Shown here: one piece after another, positions 1 through 4,647 of the stretch
Layout of the letters: every line of letters starts with the position of its first letter
How positions within the stretch are numbered: the first letter of the stretch is position 1
Assembly (NCBI GenBank): GCA_028289305.1
Contig: JANQQO010000286.1
Coordinates: forward strand, 1 to 12,373
Source of the DNA: Rickettsiales bacterium
Lineage (GTDB): Bacteria; Pseudomonadota; Alphaproteobacteria; Rickettsiales; JANQQO01
Direction of reading: 5' to 3'
Length of the DNA stretch: 12,373 nucleotides
The notes under the pieces: generated by a model
Databases searched by the model: none
Told to the model about the DNA's origin: nothing
What the model saw: only the letters and a program-made list of their open reading frames with translations
Made by a program: the position numbers and the translations under genes

Positions 1-233
1 CCGCCTGTCTCCACCGTCGCAGGCACCGTCTCGGTAACTGAAATATCCATATCGGTCGCCGTCAGTCGCAGCGCAGCGCCTTCCCCTTCCAGCTTCACAT
101 TGGAAAGAATGGGGATCGTATTACGCTTTTCAATAATGCTTTGCACCCGGCCCAGCGCTTTCAAAAAGCTCGCACGCTCAATCGTCAAACTCAATGCTGG
201 GGAATTATCTATTTTTTCTGCTGCTTGCGCCAT
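1..233 (-). CDS. dnaN: DNA polymerase III beta subunit (sliding clamp), N-terminal fragment
   Basis: The clamp encircles DNA and tethers DNA polymerase III and other enzymes during replication. Only the first 77 codons are present; the gene runs off the left edge. The protein begins MAQAAEKIDNSPALSLTIER and continues with family-typical RASFLKALGRVQSIIEKRNTIPILSNVKLE and TATDMDISVTETVPA, which match the first clamp domain. The ATG at 233-231 is preceded by AAGAGGAG about 5 nt upstream, a good ribosome binding site, and conserved sequence starts soon after it. The gene lies downstream of dnaA on the same strand, the common bacterial dnaA-dnaN order, but a 361-bp gap with repeats separates them, so it may have its own promoter. 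Identification is secure; the length cannot be judged. Confidence 0.95.
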   Translation of the reverse strand, partial: MAQAAEKIDNSPALSLTIERASFLKALGRVQSIIEKRNTIPILSNVKLEGEGAALRLTATDMDISVTETVPATVETG

Positions 234-396
234 CGATGCTCCTCTTGCCTTGTGCTACCAAGGCATCCGTAGTTTATTCAGAATACATATATACAAAAGC
301 TATCCTGCCATTTGGTTATAATACGCGGTGAGCGTATGCGCAAGCAGTAAAGTAACCTAATTAGCTGATGCCTTTGTTTCCATCGGATAAAACAAT

Positions 397-475
397 GTCA
401 TTCCTGCGTAGGCAGGAATCTCTCGCTCCACCATCACCAACCCGCAATGGAGATCCCCGCCTACGCGGGGATGAC
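397..475. repeat. Inverted pair of 26-nt palindromic repeats (REP/MITE-like)
   Basis: Two 26-nt units lie head to head at 397-422 and, inverted, at 450-475, matching at 22 of 26 positions. Each unit is itself a hairpin: ATTCCTGC-GTAG-GCAGGAAT in one and ATCCCCGC-GTAG-GCGGGGAT in the other. All four differences between copies are compensatory within the stem (T-A pairs replaced by C-G pairs), so the fold is preserved. Palindromes of this 'GTCATTCCCGCG...' type are scattered between genes in many proteobacteria. They may cap the dnaA transcript or be passive mobile repeats. No transposase is nearby. Confidence 0.75.
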
Positions 476-493
476 GATCACTTAACACTCAAG

Positions 494-590
494 CTCCACC
501 TCTGTCCTCTTCAACCACGCTCAAGCGCCGCTTAGGCTGCGCTCCCGTCGGTCGCTAGTCGTCGCTATCGCTCCTCCACTTCTGTCCTCT
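494..590. repeat. Two 17-nt direct repeats next to the dnaA 3' end
   Basis: CTCCACCTCTGTCCTCT at 494-510 recurs with one change (CTCCACTTCTGTCCTCT) at 574-590, a spacing of 80 bp. The second copy abuts the dnaA stop codon. The intervening sequence contains repeated GTCGCTA-like words. Likely part of the same intergenic repeat cluster; function unknown. Confidence 0.55.
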
Positions 591-594
591 GTCT

Positions 595-1989
595 TCAGGA
601 ACTCAGCATCCGCGTCAGCAACTCCACGTCTTCTGCGATCTCTGGATCGGAGTGCACCAATTCCTCCACCCGCTTCACCGCATGCATCACCGTGGTATGA
701 TCGCGCCCGCCGAATTTCCGGCCAATCTCGGGCAGGCTATGCGTTGTCAGCTTCTTCGACAGATACATCGCGATCTGCCGTGGTCGCGCAATATAGCGCG
801 CACGGCGGTCGGAGTGCAGATCCGCCACCCGCACATTACAATGATCACACACCGCCTTCTTGATATCATCAATCGTCACCACCCGCTGATTCGCACGCAG
901 CAAATCGCATAAAATCTGCTGGGTGTTTTCCATATTAATGCGCTTACCCACCAGCTTAGAATGCGCTACCACCTTGTTTAGTGCACCTTCCAGCTCGCGC
1001 ACATTAGAGCTAATCTTATGCGCTAAGAACGCCAGCACCTCTTGCGGCACATCGACCTGCATCTGATCGACCTTCGATTGCAAAATCCCGAGCCGCAACT
1101 CATAGGTCGTCGTGTTAATATCCGCCACCAGACCCCAGCCCAGGCGCGAGCGAATCCGCTCCTCCATGCCATCCAAATCCGACGGCGAGCGATCCGCAGA
1201 AATCACCAGCTGGCGCCGGTTATCAATCAGCGCGTTAAAGGTATGGAAAAACTCTTCCTGCGTACTGCCCTTGCCGCAGATAAACTGCACATCGTCAATC
1301 ATCAGCACATCCACCGAGCGAAACTGCTCCTTAAACTGCATGATGTTCTTATCGCGCAGCGCCCGGATAAACAGATACATGAATTTCTCGGCCGAAAGAT
1401 AAATCACATTACGCGCCGGCGCGGTCTTGGCGATATGCCAGGCAATCGCGTGCATCAAATGGGTTTTACCTAAGCCCACCCCACCGTGTAAAAATAGCGG
1501 GTTGCTACCCGGCACGTTTTGCGATTCCGCCACGCTGCGCGCCGCTGCATGCGCCAATTCATTCGAGGTCCCCACCACAAAATTATCAAAGGTAAAGCGC
1601 GGGTCCAGCGGTGAGCCAATCGCCTGCACATTATGCGCTTCTTTCCACAATTCCACACTGCCCGGCGCCTGAGATTTCTCTGCTTCTCCCCGTTGTGCGG
1701 CCGGCTTCTTCGCCGCGATCGATACCGCCGTGATATCCGGCGCCTCTTCCCGCCACGATTGCAGCAAATCCTCCGCGTAATGCGTCAGCACCCATTCACG
1801 AATAAACCGCGTCGGCGCGGAGAGCATCACCCGGTGCGATTCCAGCTCCTGCAACTCCAATCCTTTAAGCCAGCTATTGAACGTCGCCTCGCCATGACGA
1901 AACCGCAACCGCGCCAACACACGCTGCCAGGATTGCTGCTCAGGAGCATTCGGGTTCGGCTGTGGCACAGAAGGGGTAGAACTCGCCAT
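595..1989 (-). CDS. dnaA: Chromosomal replication initiator protein DnaA
   Basis: DnaA is an AAA+ ATPase that binds DnaA boxes and melts the replication origin. With the start used here it is 464 residues, usual for the family. An N-terminal domain I (WQRVLARLRFRHGEATFNSWL) and a short linker come first. The AAA+ domain follows with Walker A GGVGLGKTH (about 169-177), Walker B LMIDD (about 229-233), the SRLGWGL arginine-finger region (about 281-287) and NVRELEGALN. The C-terminal DNA-binding domain carries GRDHTTV (about 428-434). The open frame extends upstream to 2025, but ATG at 1989-1987 is preferred: GGAGG sits 8 nt before it, and it overlaps the upstream rhodanese stop as TGATG, implying translational coupling. 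The protein looks intact, with no key motif missing. Confidence 0.97.
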   Translation of the reverse strand: MASSTPSVPQPNPNAPEQQSWQRVLARLRFRHGEATFNSWLKGLELQELESHRVMLSAPTRFIREWVLTHYAEDLLQSWREEAPDITAVSIAAKKPAAQRGEAEKSQAPGSVELWKEAHNVQAIGSPLDPRFTFDNFVVGTSNELAHAAARSVAESQNVPGSNPLFLHGGVGLGKTHLMHAIAWHIAKTAPARNVIYLSAEKFMYLFIRALRDKNIMQFKEQFRSVDVLMIDDVQFICGKGSTQEEFFHTFNALIDNRRQLVISADRSPSDLDGMEERIRSRLGWGLVADINTTTYELRLGILQSKVDQMQVDVPQEVLAFLAHKISSNVRELEGALNKVVAHSKLVGKRINMENTQQILCDLLRANQRVVTIDDIKKAVCDHCNVRVADLHSDRRARYIARPRQIAMYLSKKLTTHSLPEIGRKFGGRDHTTVMHAVKRVEELVHSDPEIAEDVELLTRMLSS

Positions 1990-2432
1990 CAGGTCTGCCT
2001 CCATGGTAGCTCGGCCTGTCTCCACCCGCCGGTGGTATTGCGCTGCCCAGCCGCATTCGGCTCGCCTTCAAACCCATCGGTGATATTGTAACACGCGGTA
2101 TAGCCCGCTTCCGCCATCGCCAGCGCCGCATCATGCGAGCGCCCACCGCTGCGACACATAAACAATAGCGGCGTATTTTTATCCGCCACCTGCTCTTCCA
2201 TGCCCAGCACAAAATCCACATTGAGCGCCATACCGGGATATTCCTTCCATGGCAGCTGCACCAGCGTCCGGCCAATCGGCTTCACATCCGGCACGCCAAC
2301 AAACACCCATTCTGCAGTGCTGCGCACATCCACCAACACCGCCGTGCTATGCGTCTGCAAGAAATCCCACGCCTCTTTGGCGGTGAAAGCCCCGGCTAAT
2401 GCTGCATTCGGATGTGTGGCCATATCGGACAT
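1989..2432 (-). CDS. Rhodanese-like domain protein upstream of dnaA
   Basis: A single-domain rhodanese of 147 residues, probably cytoplasmic. The fold is used for sulfur transfer through a persulfide on the active-site cysteine. The loop CRSGGRS (Cys93-Ser99) fits the active CRxGxR pattern. AVLVDVRSTAEW (about 31-42) is the usual first strand region, and YNITDGFEGEP (about 115-125) with GGW..AELPW at the C-terminus is typical of the single-domain form in alphaproteobacteria. No signal peptide is seen. The stop codon overlaps the dnaA ATG by one base, so the two are likely co-transcribed and coupled. ATG at 2432 is the longest start; ATG at 2423 (third codon after it) is also possible, since neither has a strong ribosome binding site. 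The physiological sulfur acceptor is unknown, and the link to dnaA may be positional only. Confidence 0.88.
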   Translation of the reverse strand: MSDMATHPNAALAGAFTAKEAWDFLQTHSTAVLVDVRSTAEWVFVGVPDVKPIGRTLVQLPWKEYPGMALNVDFVLGMEEQVADKNTPLLFMCRSGGRSHDAALAMAEAGYTACYNITDGFEGEPNAAGQRNTTGGWRQAELPWRQT

Positions 2433-2869
2433 AACAAAGCGATCTAGCGCCTTTAGAAGTTAAAATATGTGATTGTCTTATCCTGTTTTTTCCCATATTA
2501 CACCGGTTGGTGATATATAGGGAAATCCTCTATCACCCTGCGAGACAGTCGCTCTTATGAAGTGCATTTGGGAAGGATCAATCTAACCAAAAATTCGGAT
2601 CCGTAAAGCCCTTTTTTTGACTTTTTTGATAAAAAAATCGGTTGACATATTTTTCTTAAAGCACCTTCTCGCTATCCCAGGAAATACGCGGCATAGCGCC
2701 CCGCAAACGCTTCGATACTGCTAGAAATATAGAATCTGAGCGGGGTACGAATCCTTCTTCTCTTCCATACTACGTTCAAAGGGTCCTGTGGCGGGAAAGG
2801 TGCCATGCCCAGCAGCGCTGGGCTGCAGCTTTCGTGACACGCAATGCCAACCCTGTTCGACATTACCGC
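2433..2869. other. Intergenic region between the rhodanese gene and tRNA-Arg, no supported gene
   Basis: This stretch should hold the promoter of the minus-strand rhodanese-dnaA unit, but no convincing -35/-10 pair was found. It contains an inverted repeat GGTGATA (2509-2515) / TATCACC (2531-2537) and a very AT-rich patch at 2608-2665 with T- and A-runs. A 63-codon minus-strand frame (2672-2863) has a weak ribosome binding site (AAGCGG) and no recognisable family, so it is not called. Another minus-strand frame overlaps its first half, and the two read like pieces of a decayed coding sequence, which is speculative. No perfect DnaA box (TTATCCACA) lies here, so there is no evidence for an origin. 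Confidence 0.5.
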
Positions 2870-2898
2870 TTAACATGGCCCAAAAAACCCGCTATACC
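2870..2898 (+). promoter_or_regulatory. Predicted sigma-70 promoter of tRNA-Arg
   Basis: TTAACA (2870-2875, five of six to TTGACA) is followed by exactly 17 nt and TATACC (2893-2898, four of six to TATAAT). Transcription would start near 2905, about five bases before the mature tRNA 5' end at 2910. The placement fits a short-leader tRNA transcript. Confidence 0.6.
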
Positions 2899-2909
2899 CA
2901 TCTCCTCAC

Positions 2910-2986
2910 GGACCCGTAGCTCAGTTGGATAGAGCGCTTCCCTCCGAAGGAAGAGGTCGGACGTTCGAATCGTCTCGGGTCCGCCA
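2910..2986 (+). tRNA. tRNA-Arg, anticodon CCG
   Basis: A complete 77-nt cloverleaf that reads codon CGG. The acceptor stem GGACCCG pairs with CGGGTCC, with discriminator G and an encoded CCA (2984-2986). The D arm is GCTC...GAGC. The anticodon stem is CTTCC/GGAAG with loop CTCCGAA, so positions 34-36 are CCG. The T arm is GGACG-TTCGAAT-CGTCT, with one G-U wobble at its base. The gene is intact, but its last 18 nt plus two following bases recur exactly at 3121-3140, which marks the 3' end as a used integration or repeat target. Confidence 0.97.
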
Positions 2987-3021
2987 TTTCTTATAGGGGT
3001 GTACACCCCTATAAGAAATGG
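2984..3021. repeat. Perfect 38-nt palindrome that includes the tRNA CCA end
   Basis: Sequence 2984-3021 equals its own reverse complement: arms CCATTTCTTATAGGGGTGT and ACACCCCTATAAGAAATGG with no spacer. In the transcript the encoded CCA of the tRNA would form the base of the stem. No T-tract follows, so it is not a textbook intrinsic terminator, but it could still define the primary 3' end or act as a cruciform or insertion target. Confidence 0.8.
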
Positions 3022-3048
3022 GTGGAAACGCCGATGAGAACGTAGTTC

Positions 3049-3132
3049 GACAAAAAGCTTAGCGAACCGAAGGTGAGCTTAGCGTTTGCGACGCAGGAAA
3101 ATCTTGGATTTTCCGAGTACATCGTCTCGGGT
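3049..3132. repeat. 84-bp direct repeat, copy A
   Basis: Identical over all 84 positions to copy B at 3242-3325 (period 193 bp). It contains two AGCTTAGCG words (3056-3064 and 3076-3084) and a hairpin GGAAAATC-TTG-GATTTTCC (3096-3114), and ends in ATCGTCTCGGGT, which is part of the tRNA-Arg T arm and acceptor strand. Perfect identity suggests a recent duplication or ongoing conversion. Confidence 0.9.
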
Positions 3133-3140
3133 CCGCCATT
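3121..3140 (+). repeat. 20-nt duplicate of the tRNA-Arg 3' end (att-like)
   Basis: ATCGTCTCGGGTCCGCCATT at 3121-3140 is identical to 2969-2988, the last 18 nt of tRNA-Arg including CCA plus TT. A third, decayed copy is at 3314-3333, where ATCGTCTCGGGT is kept and the tail reads CTACTATT. Site-specific integrases commonly use tRNA 3' ends as attB and leave such direct repeats. No integrase gene is present in the window, so this would be a remnant, or an att site of an element whose other genes have been lost. Confidence 0.7.
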
Positions 3141-3150
3141 AGCCGCAGTA

Positions 3151-3210
3151 GGTTTGCTTAAGCAAACCGTTACGAGGCTTATGTCCTCCGAAGCCTTGGC
3201 GTAGGAGGAC
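3151..3210. repeat. Palindrome and hairpin between the 84-bp repeats
   Basis: GGTTTGCTTAAGCAAACC (3151-3168) is a perfect 18-nt palindrome. It is followed by GTCCTCC...GGAGGAC (3183-3189 / 3204-3210), a 7-bp stem with a 14-nt loop. Immediately after, a word similar to the right arm recurs (GTAGGGGGACTTTGGATG). Together with the flanking repeats these make 2984-3325 an almost continuous series of foldable elements. No coding frame is supported. Confidence 0.65.
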
Positions 3211-3241
3211 TTTCGATAGCGTAGGGGGACTTTGGATGCTA

Positions 3242-3325
3242 GACAAAAAGCTTAGCGAACCGAAGGTGAGCTTAGCGTTTGCGACGCAGGAAAATCTTGG
3301 ATTTTCCGAGTACATCGTCTCGGGT
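3242..3325. repeat. 84-bp direct repeat, copy B
   Basis: Exact copy of 3049-3132, ending 20 bp before the start codon of the exported-protein gene. Its downstream tRNA-like tail is degenerate (CTACTATT instead of CCGCCATT). Because it lies directly upstream of that gene it may contribute to its promoter or leader. Confidence 0.9.
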
Positions 3326-3345
3326 CTACTATTAAAAAAGTCACT

Positions 3346-3738
3346 ATGAAACTAGCCTTTTTCTTAGCAACCATCCTTCTTTCAACTACCGCATATGCGG
3401 CCGGGTCATTCCGCTTAGATGAAGAGCTACAGCCTATTCTAAAGCAGCAGCCACACTTACATAGTTTTGTTCTTAACAACTTTGATACACACTGGACCGG
3501 CAGCGCCAACAGAATAGGGTATAACGTCAATACCCGCCTGGGAGGCACAAGGATAGGCCCCTACTACCTTAACGCCAAACCAAAAGGAACAGAGGGTGAA
3601 TATATTTTTACATTAGTATTCCACACACAAATAACCTATCTCGATCAAGAAGGAGAAAAAACAACCTTAGAAAACGCCTACCATATACAAGAATCCCTCC
3701 GCTCCATTGAAATCACTCCAGCCCATCCATCGCAATAA
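3346..3738 (+). CDS. Small exported protein of unknown function
   Basis: A 130-residue protein with a clear Sec signal peptide: MK, a hydrophobic core LAFFLATILLSTT, and cleavage likely after AYA or AYAA (about residue 18-19). The mature part of about 111 residues contains WTGSANRIGYNVNTRLGGTRIGPYY and FTLVFHTQITYLD, alternating polar/hydrophobic stretches that suggest beta strands. It has no membrane segment, only one cysteine-free mature domain, and no family I recognise. Probably periplasmic. No good ribosome binding site precedes the ATG, which comes 20 bp after repeat copy B. The gene is markedly AT-rich (17 of 60 G+C at 3601-3660), unlike dapD or metK, which suggests horizontal acquisition with the neighbouring toxin-antitoxin genes. 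Confidence 0.75.
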   Translation: MKLAFFLATILLSTTAYAAGSFRLDEELQPILKQQPHLHSFVLNNFDTHWTGSANRIGYNVNTRLGGTRIGPYYLNAKPKGTEGEYIFTLVFHTQITYLDQEGEKTTLENAYHIQESLRSIEITPAHPSQ

Positions 3739-3781
3739 TCTTACGGAAGAAGAGAAAAATTCCCCACAAAACCCCTTGCCC

Positions 3782-3806
3782 AATGTATATATTCAATATA
3801 TACATT
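3782..3806. promoter_or_regulatory. 25-nt palindromic operator upstream of brnT
   Basis: AATGTATATATT-C-AATATATACATT is a perfect inverted repeat with 12-nt arms ending 5 bp before the brnT start. Such a site fits autoregulation by the RHH antitoxin encoded in the operon, the usual arrangement for type II toxin-antitoxin loci. TTGCCC (3776-3781) and TATACA (3799-3804), spaced 17 nt, could form a weak promoter covered by the palindrome. In that case the transcript would be almost leaderless. Confidence 0.65.
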
Positions 3807-3810
3807 AAGG

Positions 3811-4110
3811 ATGCTTCATGATATACTTGCAGCATGTATCGGTTTTGACTGGGATACAGGAAATGCCCATAAGAATTGGGAAAAACACCTGATATCCCAA
3901 GCAGAATGCGAACAAGTATTTTTTAACGAACCATTGTTATTATTGGCAGATGAAAAACACTCCAAGGCAGAAAAACGGTATCACGCTTTAGGACGCACCA
4001 ACACAAACAAACCCCTATTTGTCGTGTTTACGATACGCAAAAACCATATTCGCATTATTTCTGCCCGGAGAATGAATACAAAGGAGCGTGCACTCTATGA
4101 AAAAGCGTAA
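3811..4110 (+). CDS. brnT: BrnT-family type II toxin (predicted ribonuclease)
   Basis: A 99-residue protein of the BrnT family, small RNase-fold toxins that are thought to stop growth by cleaving RNA and are neutralised by a cognate RHH antitoxin. Family features are FDWD (12-15), N..KH (about 22-26), a QVFF segment (about 35-38) and the conserved C-terminal RIISARRM (81-88) followed by ERALYE (92-97). ATG 3811 is the only in-frame start near the conserved region; AAGG is directly adjacent to it, which is poor spacing for a ribosome binding site. The end overlaps the antitoxin gene by 14 nt, implying coupled translation. Toxin before antitoxin is normal for brnTA. Length and motifs suggest an intact toxin. 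Confidence 0.9.
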   Translation: MLHDILAACIGFDWDTGNAHKNWEKHLISQAECEQVFFNEPLLLLADEKHSKAEKRYHALGRTNTNKPLFVVFTIRKNHIRIISARRMNTKERALYEKA

Positions 4111-4372
4111 ATCCATTCCCACTTTTAAAAACGCTGCTGAAGAAGCCGCGTTCTGGGCAACGCATGATAGTACGGAATATCTCGATTGGTCTAAAGCCAA
4201 GAAGGCGGCGTTCCCTAACCTAAAACCGTCTACAAAAACCATTTCCCTGCGCTTACCCGAAACCCTGCTGGAAGACATCAAAATGCTTGCCAATAAACAC
4301 GATGTCCCTTACCAATCTTTGCTCAAAATTCTCCTCGCAAATGCCGTAAACAAAGAATTGCAGGATTCTTAA
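4097..4372 (+). CDS. brnA: CopG-type RHH antitoxin, partner of BrnT
   Basis: A 91-residue antitoxin. The N-terminal part carries the family signature EEAAFWATHDSTEYLDWSKAKKAAFPNLKPSTK (about 15-47). The C-terminal ribbon-helix-helix domain is TISLRLPETLLEDIKMLA...VPYQSLLKILLANAV (about 48-84), which would bind the operator palindrome and dimerise. The frame is open from GTG 4088, but ATG 4097 is preferred because AAGGAG (4081-4086) lies 10 nt upstream, versus 1 nt for the GTG. The start lies inside the last codons of brnT. The sequence is close to the CopG-antitoxin group usually found beside BrnT. Function is inferred from family and context. Confidence 0.9.
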   Translation: MKKRKSIPTFKNAAEEAAFWATHDSTEYLDWSKAKKAAFPNLKPSTKTISLRLPETLLEDIKMLANKHDVPYQSLLKILLANAVNKELQDS

Positions 4373-4425
4373 ACGCTGCTATCCTACCTTCTCACAAAAT
4401 AGAGATGAAGAGGAGGTAACCCTTT

Positions 4426-4647
4426 ATGAAAACACGTGATTTTGATAGCGCCTTCGATTCAGGCAAAGACATTACAAAACAGCTAAATACCAAAGAGGCG
4501 CGCCGCGTAAACCAGGAGCAGCGCCGCGTAAATGTCGATTTTCCGATATGGATGATTGAATTATTGGATAAAGAAGCGCATCGTGTTGGCGTCACCCGTC
4601 AAGCTATTATTAAAATGTGGCTGGCCGAACGTTTAGAGAATGAATAA
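4426..4647 (+). CDS. Second RHH-type antitoxin, without a toxin of its own
   Basis: A 73-residue protein. FDSAFDSGKDITKQLNTKEARR at the N-terminus and RVNVDFPIWMIELLDKEAHRVGVTRQAIIKMWLAERLE (about 34-71) match a different BrnA/CopG-type antitoxin group from the preceding gene. It has the best ribosome binding site in the window, AGGAGGT (4411-4417), 8 nt before the ATG. It follows brnA by 53 bp on the same strand, yet no second toxin is present: upstream is brnA and downstream, overlapping by one base (TAATG), is a Nudix-type gene. It could be a spare antitoxin acting on BrnT, a remnant of a second pair, or the regulator of the downstream gene. Confidence 0.85.
   Translation: MKTRDFDSAFDSGKDITKQLNTKEARRVNQEQRRVNVDFPIWMIELLDKEAHRVGVTRQAIIKMWLAERLENE

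Larger units (their letters stand above)
234..594. other. dnaA-dnaN intergenic region (361 bp), repeat-bearing
   Basis: No gene is supported here. The dnaA-proximal half (397-590) holds the repeats listed separately. Around 520-575 there is low-order repetition of a 'GTCGCTA' type motif. The dnaN-proximal part (241-340) is AT-richer and contains TATTATAAC (minus strand, about 317-325), which could be a -10 element for dnaN, although no convincing -35 was found. No T-tailed terminator hairpin was seen. Confidence 0.6.

Noticed and set aside
100..321. A plus-strand frame antisense to the dnaN start.
   Set aside because: It overlaps a clear dnaN coding region and its ribosome binding site and has no features of its own.
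2672..2863. A 63-codon minus-strand gene.
   Set aside because: It has no good ribosome binding site, an unconvincing composition and no recognisable family. It is kept only as possible debris of a decayed gene.
2433..2909. A replication origin next to dnaA.
   Set aside because: The stretch has an AT-rich patch but no perfect DnaA box, and in many alphaproteobacteria the origin is not beside dnaA.
3049..3325. A CRISPR-like array formed by the repeated 84-bp units.
   Set aside because: There are only two units, far longer than CRISPR repeats, with one long spacer and no cas genes. The link to the tRNA 3' end explains them better.
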